Shown here: positions 15,709 through 24,430 of the stretch, piece after piece
Position numbering within the stretch: the stretch's first letter is position 1
Layout of the letters: each line of letters starts with the position of its first letter
Assembly (NCBI GenBank): GCA_017302435.1
Contig: JAFLDL010000048.1
Span: forward strand, 1-33,656
Direction of reading: 5' to 3'
Origin: Candidatus Accumulibacter necessarius
GTDB lineage: Bacteria; Pseudomonadota; Gammaproteobacteria; Burkholderiales; Rhodocyclaceae
Length of the DNA stretch: 33,656 nt
Translations under genes and position numbers: made by a program
The notes under the pieces: generated by a model
Seen by the model: the letters and a program-made list of their open reading frames with translations, nothing else
What the model was told of the DNA's origin: nothing
The model's database searches: none

Positions 15709-16868
15709 ACTGGCTGTTGCCCGAACACATTGCGGACGCGCTGCCGTCGGAAGCTGCCCGGATCGAAGGGTTGCGGCGGACGCTGCTGGATCTGTTCCGG
15801 GTGCATGGTTACGAGTTGGTCATGCCACCCCTGCTCGAACACCTGGATTCCCTTCTCACGGGATCCGGGCAGGATCTGAAACTGCGTACGTTCAAACTCG
15901 TCGATCAATTGTCCGGACGCACCCTCGGCGTGCGTGCCGACATGACGCCACAGGTCGCCCGCATCGACGCCCATTTGCTCAATCGCCGGGGAGTGGCGCG
16001 ACTGTGTTATTGCGGCAGCGTGCTGCACACCCTGCCGGCGTCGCTGGCGGCGAGTCGCGAACCAATCCAGATCGGTGCCGAACTGTATGGGCATGCCGGG
16101 GTGGCGGCAGACCGCGAGGTCATCCGGCTGATGGCGGCTGTCCTGACCGCAGCCGGCTTACCCGCAGCGCGGGTTGATGTCGGCCATGTCGGCGTCTTTC
16201 GAGCGCTGGCGGCGGCGGCCGGTCTCGATGCCGATGTCGAAGGAACGCTGCTGGCATTGCTGCAAGCGAAAGACGTGCCGAGCCTTCGCGAATGCTGCCG
16301 AAAGCTCGACGAGCCAGTACGCTCGGCGCTGCTGGGCCTGCCCGAGCTTTATGGAGGCGTCGAGATCCTCGCGGCGGCCACCAGGGTGCTGCCCGCCTTA
16401 CCTGAAATCTCGACTGCTCTGGAGACCTTGCGGCAGTTGCAGAGGGCGTTGCCCGATTTGCCGCTGTCGTTTGATCTGGCCGACTTGCGCGGCTACCATT
16501 ATCACAACGGTGTCGTGTTTGCTGCCTATTGTCCGGGGTTTTCGAGTGCCATTGCCCGTGGTGGCCGCTATGACGGCGTTGGCAAGGCCTTTGGCCGGGA
16601 GCGACCAGCGACCGGTTTCTCGTTCGATCTGCGAGAACTGGCGCGGCTGGCTGCGGCTGGGCCGGAGACGGGGGCAATCCTGGCGCCCTGCTCCGCGGCC
16701 GATGAGGCACTCGCGACGTTGATTGCGGTGCTGCGCCAGAAGGGCCAGATCGTCGTCGAAATGTTACCGGGCGAGACCAGCAGCGAAGGGCCGCTATGCG
16801 ACCGCCAACTGCGCGAACGAGACGGGCAGTGGCTGATTGAGCCAATTAACAGGAACGGATCACCATAA
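15705..16868 (+). CDS. hisZ: ATP phosphoribosyltransferase regulatory subunit HisZ
   Basis: A 387-residue paralogue of histidyl-tRNA synthetase that lacks aminoacylation activity. It activates short-form HisG in the first step of histidine synthesis. The class II core is visible: [20 protein letters not shown], then [20 protein letters not shown] with [32 protein letters not shown] and [20 protein letters not shown]. The anticodon-binding domain of true HisRS is absent, as expected for HisZ. The start overlaps DUF2065 by 4 bases and the stop shares one base with the purA start. Confidence 0.96.
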   Translation: MNWLLPEHIADALPSEAARIEGLRRTLLDLFRVHGYELVMPPLLEHLDSLLTGSGQDLKLRTFKLVDQLSGRTLGVRADMTPQVARIDAHLLNRRGVARLCYCGSVLHTLPASLAASREPIQIGAELYGHAGVAADREVIRLMAAVLTAAGLPAARVDVGHVGVFRALAAAAGLDADVEGTLLALLQAKDVPSLRECCRKLDEPVRSALLGLPELYGGVEILAAATRVLPALPEISTALETLRQLQRALPDLPLSFDLADLRGYHYHNGVVFAAYCPGFSSAIARGGRYDGVGKAFGRERPATGFSFDLRELARLAAAGPETGAILAPCSAADEALATLIAVLRQKGQIVVEMLPGETSSEGPLCDRQLRERDGQWLIEPINRNGSP

Positions 16869-18175
16869 TGGCGAGAAATGTCGTGGTCGTGGGCACCCAA
16901 TGGGGCGACGAGGGCAAGGGCAAGATTGTTGACTGGCTGACCGATCACGCCAGAGGTGTGGTTCGTTTTCAGGGTGGTCACAACGCCGGTCACACGCTGG
17001 TTGTCGGCGACAAGGTCTACAAGCTCAATCTGGTTCCCTCGGGGATCGTGCGTGACGGTGTCGGTTGCTTCATCGGCAACGGCGTCGTACTGGATATCCA
17101 TCACCTGATCAGCGAAGTCCGGGTACTCGAGTCCGGCGGCATTGACGTTCGCTCCCGTCTCAGGATCAGCCCGGGTTGTCCGATCATCCTCGCCTACCAT
17201 TCGGCTCTCGATCACGCGCGGGAATCGTTCAAGTGCGCGGATGTCCGGATCGGCACCACTGGCAAGGGTATTGGTCCGGCCTACGAGGACAAGGTGGCGA
17301 GGCGGGCGCTGCGGGTATATGACCTGTTCCATCCTGGCCGTTTTGCCGAAAAGCTGAAGGAAAACCTCGACTATCACAACTTTGTCCTGACCCGCTATTT
17401 GGGATCGAAAGCGGTGGATTTCGATACCGTTCTGGCGCAGGCGATGGCTGATGCGGAGGAGATCAAGCCGCTGGTCACCGACGTTTCGGCGGCGTTGCAC
17501 GCGCTCAACGAGGCGGGCCATAACCTGTTGTTCGAAGGCGCACAGGGCGCCCTGCTCGACATCGATCACGGAACCTATCCTTTCGTCACATCATCGAACT
17601 GCGTTGCTGGCCAGGCGGCAGCTGGTTCTGGAGTTGGTCCGGGGATGCTCCATTATGTGCTGGGAATCACCAAGGCCTATTGCACGCGCGTCGGTGGTGG
17701 CCCCTTCCCGAGTGAGCTCGATATCGAACACGAGGGCCTGCCGGGCCACCAGATGTCGCAAAAGGGCTGCGAGTTCGGGACCGTCACGGGACGCAAGCGC
17801 CGCTGTGGCTGGCTCGATGCGGCAGCGCTCAAACGTTCGATCCAGATCAACGGCGTGACCGGTCTGTGTATTACCAAGCTCGACGTGCTCGACGGCCTGC
17901 CGGAACTGAAGATCTGTACCGCCTACCGGCTCGACGGGGGGACCGTCGATCTGCTGCCGATGGGGGCGGATGAGGTGGCCGATTGTCAGCCAGTGCTAGA
18001 AACCATGCCGGGCTGGTCCGAGTCCACTGTCGGCGCCAACACGATGGAGGCCCTTCCGGTCGCGGCGCGTGCCTACCTCGCGCGCATCGAGGAGCTGTGC
18101 GGGATTCCGGTGGACATCGTGTCAACCGGTCCCGAGCGCCGGGAAACCATCGTCCGGCGGCACCCGCTGAAGTGA
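16868..18175 (+). CDS. purA: Adenylosuccinate synthetase PurA
   Basis: A 435-residue cytoplasmic enzyme that joins IMP and aspartate, using GTP, in AMP synthesis. Key motifs are intact: the P-loop-like [14 protein letters not shown], the catalytic-loop [47 protein letters not shown] and the GTP-binding [16 protein letters not shown]. Length is standard. Start ATG at 16868 shares its first base with the hisZ TAA. A weak hairpin (18210-18215 with 18222-18227) follows within 55 bases and might help end the transcript. Confidence 0.98.
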   Translation: MARNVVVVGTQWGDEGKGKIVDWLTDHARGVVRFQGGHNAGHTLVVGDKVYKLNLVPSGIVRDGVGCFIGNGVVLDIHHLISEVRVLESGGIDVRSRLRISPGCPIILAYHSALDHARESFKCADVRIGTTGKGIGPAYEDKVARRALRVYDLFHPGRFAEKLKENLDYHNFVLTRYLGSKAVDFDTVLAQAMADAEEIKPLVTDVSAALHALNEAGHNLLFEGAQGALLDIDHGTYPFVTSSNCVAGQAAAGSGVGPGMLHYVLGITKAYCTRVGGGPFPSELDIEHEGLPGHQMSQKGCEFGTVTGRKRRCGWLDAAALKRSIQINGVTGLCITKLDVLDGLPELKICTAYRLDGGTVDLLPMGADEVADCQPVLETMPGWSESTVGANTMEALPVAARAYLARIEELCGIPVDIVSTGPERRETIVRRHPLK

Positions 18176-18347
18176 TCACCGAGATTGCGGGCCGGGGCGC
18201 GGCTTGAAACCCCGCGGGTCGGCGGGGACTTGCCGCCGTCGTTGGGAAGTGTTGGACCGAAGCGGCGGTGGGCAGCGCTTGTTTTGTCCCCGTGTGCAGG
18301 CCGCGGTGGAATGATGCAGCGATCGCTCGCTGGTACGGGAGGTTGGC

Positions 18348-19376
18348 ATGGGCATTCTCGACTGGTTCAAGAACCGACCGGCTCAATTCGATCCGGACAG
18401 GGTTTCCGAGGAACTGATCCGCGGTGCCATCGACAAGGCCATCACCGTCACCAACCCGCGCCTGATCGTGCTTTCGTCGTGCTACCAGCGCCTGGCGCCG
18501 GCGGTTGCTACCACGATCGAGTTCCTGCGGGGAATGGTCAAGGCGCTGCCGGAGGCACGCCCGCTCTCGTCTACCATCTGGGCTACTGATCCAGCGTTGC
18601 GGGCATTCTTCGTGGCCCCCACCGATATTCCGGCCGTGCTTGGACGATCAGACAATCTGCGCACCTTGTTTGACAAGTTTCCCGAACTCGATGAGGCCTG
18701 TCTGGTTCTCGGCATGGCCTTCAACGAGCAGCAGACCTTCGGGATGGCGTTGCATGGCGACATGGTTCAGCGTGATGTGGTTCAGACCAGCGTCAGTTTC
18801 TCGGACCATCGAACGCATCTTTGCGGGCGGGACGAAGGCAGGCTGCAGCGTGTCATCGGGACCCAGGCTTACGAGTACCTGCTTGCCCAGGCGTTGGCCG
18901 AGATTGGCGAGGATCGTGCGGAAAGGCAGGAACTGGAGGCCAACCGGGCATTGATCCGGGCACGCCTGCGCCTGCTGCGGCAACAGGGGCCCGGTCTTGG
19001 CTCGATGTTCGGCCAGGCGCCGTCGGCGCGCAGTGAGCAGGCCAGACTCGAGCAGGAGTTGCTTGAAAACGAGCGCCAGTTGGCCGCGGTCGGCAGCAGT
19101 GAGTCTTCGCTGGAAATGGAGCTTGGCTGTCTGAAGGAGGTGCTGGAGAATCCGGAGCGGTATCTGCGCATGGAGCCCAGGCAGGTGCGAGTCAACGCGC
19201 TGAACGTGGTAAGCGAGCAAGGGAGTGCCGAAGAGGCTGCCGAAGTGGATTTCCACATCGCCGACCTGACCGGCGCTCCGACCGTGCGGCGAGCATTCGT
19301 GCTGGCGCGCGTCGCGCGCGCCGAATTGCCTTTGCCGCAAAAGATCAATTTTGACGATGCCGCACGTTATCTTTGA
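18348..19376 (+). CDS. Conserved-looking coiled-coil protein of unknown function
   Basis: A 342-residue soluble protein I do not recognise. The N-terminus (MGILDWFKNRPAQFDPDRVS) is amphipathic and could touch a membrane. The middle (~180-265) is rich in leucine, glutamate and arginine with heptad spacing (RAERQELEANRALIRARLRL), indicating a coiled coil. The C-terminal ~60 residues form a mixed alpha/beta stretch. No catalytic motif is evident. GGGAGG at 18337-18342 gives a strong ribosome binding site for the ATG. It lies between purA and a phasin-like gene on the same strand, with gaps of about 170 and 145 bases. Confidence 0.75.
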   Translation: MGILDWFKNRPAQFDPDRVSEELIRGAIDKAITVTNPRLIVLSSCYQRLAPAVATTIEFLRGMVKALPEARPLSSTIWATDPALRAFFVAPTDIPAVLGRSDNLRTLFDKFPELDEACLVLGMAFNEQQTFGMALHGDMVQRDVVQTSVSFSDHRTHLCGRDEGRLQRVIGTQAYEYLLAQALAEIGEDRAERQELEANRALIRARLRLLRQQGPGLGSMFGQAPSARSEQARLEQELLENERQLAAVGSSESSLEMELGCLKEVLENPERYLRMEPRQVRVNALNVVSEQGSAEEAAEVDFHIADLTGAPTVRRAFVLARVARAELPLPQKINFDDAARYL

Positions 19377-19520
19377 TGGGTTAACCGTGGTTTGCCTCGT
19401 CGGAGCGCGAGGGATCCATCGTCAATGCAGCTTTCTGACACGGCGATCACCAGGGGACTTCCCCTCAACAAGCCAGGAACGTGTTTTCGCACGTTTGCCA
19501 TGGCGCTAGGAGAATCAGAC

Positions 19521-20006
19521 ATGAAACAAGAGCAAGTTCGTGATCAGTTACTGGCCCCGGTCCTGCAATGGACCCGCCTGGGACGGCAGGCCAACAAGCT
19601 GATGGTCGGGTCGATGGAGGTCATCAGTTACCGCAGCAGCCGTCTCTTTCGCGGCGCTACGCTCCGCGAGCAGCATGACTGGCCAGAAATGGGCCTGATG
19701 GCGAAGGAGAAGATCGCGGTGCCGATTGAGGCAGCGGTCGCCATGACCTCGGCGCTTCAGAGCGAGACGCAGCAGTTCGTCAGCGAGATCGGTCAGGCAA
19801 CCTTGACGGTCGCCGGCAGCTTGATGGGCCTGGCCACCAGTCGCAGTACCGAGGAGTTTGGCGCCCGGCAACTGGCGCTTGGCGAGGCGATGATCGGTGC
19901 CGCATTAAGCTGGTATCGGGTCTTCGGTCGCGCCGCCGAGGTTGCCGAGCAGGGCCTCCGGCCGATCCTGCGTCAGGTGACGGATAACGCTGAACGGCTC
20001 AGCTAG
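19521..20006 (+). CDS. Phasin-like polyhydroxyalkanoate granule protein
   Basis: A 161-residue mostly helical protein. QWTRLGRQANKLMVGSMEVI followed by SYRSSRL, and then EMGLMAKEKIAVPIEAAVAM, resemble a betaproteobacterial phasin group that coats PHA storage granules. The C-terminal half is alanine-rich and amphipathic. The ATG at 19521 has AGGAGA 7 bases upstream; an upstream in-frame start at 19392 would add 43 residues without phasin character. If right, the host stores PHA, in line with an Accumulibacter-like lifestyle. The match is by pattern only, so the family assignment is moderate. Confidence 0.68.
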   Translation: MKQEQVRDQLLAPVLQWTRLGRQANKLMVGSMEVISYRSSRLFRGATLREQHDWPEMGLMAKEKIAVPIEAAVAMTSALQSETQQFVSEIGQATLTVAGSLMGLATSRSTEEFGARQLALGEAMIGAALSWYRVFGRAAEVAEQGLRPILRQVTDNAERLS

Positions 20007-20060
20007 CGCTCTTCGGATAAGCGCGCCTGTAGGCGACTCGTCTGATCGTGCTGTTGTCAC

Positions 20061-20543
20061 ATGTCTCGGGAAAGACTCCCGGTTACGCCAGCGGTGCGTG
20101 TGCTGAGAGCCGCCAGGGTGGCTTTCACCGGCCACTCCTATGGCTATGAGGAACAGGGCGGTACGGCGGTCAGCAGTCGCGAACTGGGAGTCGACGAACA
20201 CGCGGTGATCAAGACGCTGGTCATGGAGGACGACCACAAGCGGCCACTGATCGTGCTCATGCACGGCGACAGCGAGGTTTCCACGAGGAAGCTTGCCCGC
20301 CATATCGGCGTCAAGGGCGTCGCGCCCTGCAGCCCGGAAGCCGCCAGTCGGCATTCAGGCTACCTGGTGGGCGGTACCAGCCCTTTCGGCACGCGCAGGG
20401 TCATGCCGGTTTACCTCGAACACAGCATCCTCGACCTGCCCAGGATATACATCAACGGCGGCAAGCGCGGCTACCTGGTGGCTATCGTTCCACAGGTGCT
20501 GGTCGAACTGCTCAAGCCCGAGCTGGTTGAGGTGGCCGTCTGA
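20061..20543 (+). CDS. ybaK: YbaK/EbsC-type Cys-tRNA(Pro) deacylase
   Basis: A 160-residue protein of the YbaK/ProX editing family, which hydrolyses cysteine wrongly attached to tRNA(Pro). The signature regions are present: HAVIKTLVMEDD with the conserved K51, VSTRKLARHIGVKGVAPCSP, the glycine-rich YLVGGTSPFGTRRVMPVYLE loop, and YINGGKRGYLVAIVPQVL. The length is that of YbaK itself. It stands alone after the phasin-like gene with no strong ribosome binding site at the ATG, and converges on the mechanosensitive channel gene. Confidence 0.92.
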   Translation: MSRERLPVTPAVRVLRAARVAFTGHSYGYEEQGGTAVSSRELGVDEHAVIKTLVMEDDHKRPLIVLMHGDSEVSTRKLARHIGVKGVAPCSPEAASRHSGYLVGGTSPFGTRRVMPVYLEHSILDLPRIYINGGKRGYLVAIVPQVLVELLKPELVEVAV

Positions 20544-20614
20544 TGCCGCTGGCCTGTGGCAATGTCCGGTCGTCAGCCGGCTGGTGGTCGCCTTCCGGCA
20601 GTGCCAGTCGCCGG

Positions 20615-22915
20615 TCAGGCCGCAGAACCCGCGTCCTTGCCCGCCGGCGCGATGCGCACCGCCAGCGGTTGCGAGGCGTCGAAACGGATGTCGCGCTGCG
20701 GAAAAGGAATGGCAATGCCCGCCGCCCCCAGGCGTTTCTCGATGGCAAAGCGCAGGTCGCTGTCAACCCGGCGCGAGTCGTTCGCCAGTTCGCCCCAGTA
20801 AACCAGGACCATCAGCAGTGCGCTGTCGGCAAAGTCCTCGAAATAGACCTCTGGCGGCGGTTTCTTCAGTACCTGTCCGTGATCCTCGGCACAACTTGCA
20901 ATGATTTCTGCAGCTTCCCGAACCGGTGAGCCGTAGGCAATACCGATGCGGATTTCCCGCCGCCTGCGTGTATCCGAGTAGGTCCAGTTGACCACCTGAT
21001 TCTCGAGAAAACTGGAGTTCGGGACCACCGCCTCGACACCATCGAAGCCGCGCACCGTCGAGGCGCGCAGGTCCACGGCGACGACGCGACCGGTCATTCC
21101 ACCCAGGGCGATGATGTCGCCGACCCGAATCTTGCGTTCGAAGAGAATGATGATGCCGCTGATCACGTTCTTGATGATTGTCTGCGTACCAAAGCCGATG
21201 CCGATAGCCAGCGCACCACCCATGAAGGCAAAGGCAGTCAGCGGGATGCGTGCCAGGTTGAGGATGAAGACCAGCAGCACCAAACCAAGTGCAATCATCG
21301 CCCAGCGGCGCACCACAATCGCCACCTGTTCGTTGACTTTGAAGCGGGTGACCATCAGTCGCTGCAGCCGTCTCGCGAGCAGTGCAAACAGCCAGTAACC
21401 GACCAGGAACAGGAGCAGCGCGCCTATGCTCTTGCCGATGGTCACCCCGTAGCTGACGGTGACCGTCTTGCCGTCGATGAGTGTCGAATCCTCGACGGCG
21501 AACATTTCGAAGTTCCAGATTCCCTTCATCGTCTGCGCCAATTGCAGGGCGACGAGTTTCCAGTCTTCAGAGCTGGCGCTCTTGCCCTGAAAGCCGAAGT
21601 CGTCCAGCCAGCGCTGGATCTGCTGCTGCAGCCGGCTGCTGATCCGCTCGACGCGCTGGTAGGCCAGCAGCCGTTCCTTCATGGTGGCGAGCAACTCGGC
21701 CTGCTGGGCAGCGGATGCGGCGTCGGAGGTGCCGGCGTCAACACGCAACTCCTGGTCCCTGACCTCGACGCGCGCTGCCTGCTGCAGTTCCTCAAAGACC
21801 TGTTTCCGGCTTGCGAGTTCAGACCAGGCCTGGCTCAGCCCGGCGATCACCGCCTGTCTGGTGGCGGCGTCCTCGGACTGCAAGCCGACGTAGCGTTGCG
21901 CCCAGGCGTCGCTGCTTCCCTGTACCAGGATCTGAAGCCAGGTCAGAGTCATCAACTGGATCCGCTCGGTTTCCAGTTTCGCGTCCAGAAGTTGTAGCTG
22001 GCGCGCTTCCTGTGGAGCGGCGCCGTCAGCCCCCGCCACGACTTTGCGCAACCTTTCGCGCTCGGCAGCACGGCGGGTATTGGCAGCGACAAGCGTATCG
22101 ATCTCGGAGTTCAGCCGGCTCAGTTCCTTGCGCAGCATCGCCTGCTGCTGCTCGAGTTCGTCCTTGCTCAGGCGTTGCTCTGGCAGTACCCTGGCCAGCA
22201 GATGCTCGATCTCCGTGCTGAAGGTCTTCAAGCCCTTCATCTCCAGAGCATTCCGTTCCTGGCCGAGGCCGATGTTGGCCAGATTGGCCTCGGCCAATTG
22301 GCGGCGCAGAGTAGCCATCTCCAGCGTCTGTCGTCCTTTCTCGACCTCTTCCTGGCCCTTGGTTCGGGTCAGCTTGTCCTCTGCCAGGCGGATCGCTTCG
22401 CTGGCTCGCCGCTGCTCCTCGACCTGGCCGGCCTTGAGCGTTTCCAGCGCCCGTTCGGTCGCCATTAGCCGCTGCAAGCGCTGCTTTACCGCCTCGTGTT
22501 CATCGCGCACGGCATCAACGCGCAACGCCGAATAGGGCGGCGGACCAGCGAAATCAGCGATCAAGGCTTGCTTTCTCGGGTCTTCGGGTGGCGACCGCCC
22601 CAACTCATCGAGTTCATCGAGCAGGCTGAGCTGCTCGATGAAGGCGATGACCAGACGATCCAGAATCCGCTGGCGGTCGCTCACCAGCAGACCCGGCGCA
22701 TCGCTGCCTGGATCCGGCCTGGTTTGCCCCGCTTCCTGCTGCCGGCGTGCTTCGGCCAACTGGGCTTCGGCCTTGGCGCGCGGGTCGACCTTATCGGCTG
22801 CCGCGGTGGCCTTCGGCGCCTCGGCCTTTGGCTTGAGAAGCGCAAACTGGGCGTGGCCCAGCGGCGCGAACAGCGCTACCCAGAGGATGACAAGTGCCTG
22901 CAGTCGGATGATCAT
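20615..22915 (-). CDS. Mechanosensitive channel, KefA/MscK-like, MscS family
   Basis: A 766-residue protein. An N-terminal signal peptide (ends near GHA-QF) leads into a long periplasmic coiled-coil region (~60-430). Membrane helices follow, then the MscS core. The pore helix is glycine/alanine-rich (FMGGALAIGIGFGTQTIIKN), followed by VISGIIILFERKIRVGDIIA, the beta-domain GRVVAVDLRASTVRGFDG and EAVVPNSSFLENQVVNWTYS. Such channels open on membrane tension to relieve osmotic downshock. The ATG at 22915 is chosen because it starts the signal peptide; an open frame upstream to 23380 has no such feature. It diverges from the FecR lipoprotein gene. Confidence 0.9.
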   Translation of the reverse strand: MIIRLQALVILWVALFAPLGHAQFALLKPKAEAPKATAAADKVDPRAKAEAQLAEARRQQEAGQTRPDPGSDAPGLLVSDRQRILDRLVIAFIEQLSLLDELDELGRSPPEDPRKQALIADFAGPPPYSALRVDAVRDEHEAVKQRLQRLMATERALETLKAGQVEEQRRASEAIRLAEDKLTRTKGQEEVEKGRQTLEMATLRRQLAEANLANIGLGQERNALEMKGLKTFSTEIEHLLARVLPEQRLSKDELEQQQAMLRKELSRLNSEIDTLVAANTRRAAERERLRKVVAGADGAAPQEARQLQLLDAKLETERIQLMTLTWLQILVQGSSDAWAQRYVGLQSEDAATRQAVIAGLSQAWSELASRKQVFEELQQAARVEVRDQELRVDAGTSDAASAAQQAELLATMKERLLAYQRVERISSRLQQQIQRWLDDFGFQGKSASSEDWKLVALQLAQTMKGIWNFEMFAVEDSTLIDGKTVTVSYGVTIGKSIGALLLFLVGYWLFALLARRLQRLMVTRFKVNEQVAIVVRRWAMIALGLVLLVFILNLARIPLTAFAFMGGALAIGIGFGTQTIIKNVISGIIILFERKIRVGDIIALGGMTGRVVAVDLRASTVRGFDGVEAVVPNSSFLENQVVNWTYSDTRRRREIRIGIAYGSPVREAAEIIASCAEDHGQVLKKPPPEVYFEDFADSALLMVLVYWGELANDSRRVDSDLRFAIEKRLGAAGIAIPFPQRDIRFDASQPLAVRIAPAGKDAGSAA

Positions 22916-23373
22916 CGATGCTGGCTCCCGGGCATGACAGGCGCGCGCGCCGCGGCCGCCGAAAAGCCGGAGATGCGGGCGGGAGAATGCTTCCGGATGG
23001 GGGCCCTGCGGCGGCGACGGACGCTGGTGAAACGTGTCAAGGGGCAGGTGGGCGAGGGCACGAGAAGGCTTTCTTGAAGATGGTTGCCGTAGTATGGCAA
23101 GCAAGGGATTCCGACGTCCAGCGAATCGGCGAGAAACCCGCTGGTTGGCGCTTTCGGGCTGAAGACGGTTTGCCATGCTTGGCGGTATGGAGAACAGGCC
23201 GTTTGTCTTTCGTATGGCGAAGGAAGATAATTCAAGCGTCGTTTCGTCCAGTTTGTGACCCGCTCGCGGGGATGTCGCAGTGGTTTGTGCCGGCTTGGTC
23301 ACGCTCGATCCGAACGTTGATCGCCCCGGCGCGACAGCCGATGCCAGCGACGCATAACGCAAGGGAGGCGCGC
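22916..23373. other. Divergent intergenic region, mechanosensitive channel / FecR gene
   Basis: About 458 bases between two divergent genes, which should hold both promoters. Open frames run through it on both strands but look like extensions without homology or signal. I see a small inverted repeat (TTGCC...GGCAA near 23080) and no clear hexamers. GGGAGG at 23363-23368 is the ribosome binding site of the FecR gene. Confidence 0.45.
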
Positions 23374-24342
23374 ATGACATTGCCCGGACATCGAAGCCTC
23401 ACCCAACACGGGGGGGCACTTTCGCTCTGGCTCAGAGTGGGCTGGCTGGTCTTGTCTTGTCTCGCCCTGAGCGGTTGCTCTTCAATCACCCTGAACGCTG
23501 TCGTGGAGGGTCGGTTGGTCGCTGGCGGGCCGATCCCGGGGGTCGAGGTCATTCGTCAGGGCGTTCGCTCGCCAGTGCAGGACAACATGGGCTTGCAGCC
23601 AGGCGACGAAATCCGCACGGGTCCGCAGACGATAGCTGTGCTCAGTTTCATTGACGGTGCCAGGGTCTTCGTACAGCCGGGGACGCATATCCGTATCGGC
23701 TCGGTCTTCGTCTATTTCGGTGAAGTCCTGGTGAAGGTCAGGGGCTACTTCCAGGTAGAGACCAGATACGCAACAGCCGGATCGGAGGGAACCCAATACC
23801 TGGTTCGGGTTGATCCCGGAGATCAGGTCAGGGTTGTCGTGGCCGAGGGCAGGGTCGGACTTGTTTCCCGGTCCCGGGGTTGGAACAAGGCCATCCTCGG
23901 CGTCGGGCAAGGTGCCTGGCTGGTCGGCTTGGACGCCCCCGTCGGCTTTCCTCCGGCGACTCCTTCCGAGATCGACGACATCCGCCGGCGCATTCAGGCG
24001 CTGGATGCGCTCGTTCCGCAACCTGCAGAGCTCGGGCCGCTATTGGGTGGCGGTGCGGCCGTTGGTGCAGGGATTGGCTTGGGGTGGTTGTTGAAGGACA
24101 AGCACAGAGATGACGCTGAGCGCAGCCCGACCGATCCTCCACGCGGCCGTGGCCGCGTTCCTGTACCGCAAGACGAGACGTCGCCGCCGGTCAGGGATCC
24201 GCACAGGGAGGACGCTGATCGCAGCCTTACTGATTCCTTGCGCCGCCGCGGCCGTGCTCCTGTGGAGCAGGACCAGACGTTGACGCCAAGTTTGAGACCA
24301 AAGCTACCATCAACACCGCAGGACAGCGACAGACTGCGCTAA
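23374..24342 (+). CDS. FecR-domain lipoprotein with C-terminal repeats
   Basis: A 322-residue predicted lipoprotein. A positively charged start and hydrophobic helix end in lipobox L32-S33-G34-C35; the serine after the cysteine favours outer-membrane sorting. Residues ~60-185 form a FecR-type beta domain (LQPGDEIRTGPQTIAVLSF, DGARVFVQPGTHIRI, YATAGSEGTQYLVRVDPGDQ). A glycine-zipper-like segment (~220-240) follows. The tail (~244-310) is two 33-residue charged, proline-rich repeats. FecR domains occur in envelope signalling, often near CHASE2 proteins. The next gene, 88 bases downstream, encodes TIR-CHASE2, so a sensor partnership is likely. GGGAGG precedes the ATG. Confidence 0.85.
   Translation: MTLPGHRSLTQHGGALSLWLRVGWLVLSCLALSGCSSITLNAVVEGRLVAGGPIPGVEVIRQGVRSPVQDNMGLQPGDEIRTGPQTIAVLSFIDGARVFVQPGTHIRIGSVFVYFGEVLVKVRGYFQVETRYATAGSEGTQYLVRVDPGDQVRVVVAEGRVGLVSRSRGWNKAILGVGQGAWLVGLDAPVGFPPATPSEIDDIRRRIQALDALVPQPAELGPLLGGGAAVGAGIGLGWLLKDKHRDDAERSPTDPPRGRGRVPVPQDETSPPVRDPHREDADRSLTDSLRRRGRAPVEQDQTLTPSLRPKLPSTPQDSDRLR
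24103..24300 (+). repeat. Two tandem 99-bp imperfect repeats in the FecR gene
   Basis: The units start at 24103 and 24202, exactly 33 codons apart. They encode HRDDAERSPTDPPRGRGRVP and HREDADRSLTDSLRRRGRAP, followed by similar QDxT-containing ends. Similarity is clear at DNA level in the first ~60 bases of each unit and weaker after. It is an in-frame internal duplication that has since diverged. Confidence 0.8.
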
Positions 24343-24430
24343 GGGCGTTGTCAACGACCGCCGTGCTCCCGGGTTCGAATGGTCGAACATGCCAGACTAC
24401 AGGCAAGTGCTTCCCGACTAAGGAAAGAGG

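Noticed and set aside
22916-23380. N-terminal extension of the mechanosensitive channel frame
   Set aside because: The frame stays open to 23380, but the signal peptide starts at 22915 and the extension has no homology or ribosome binding logic.
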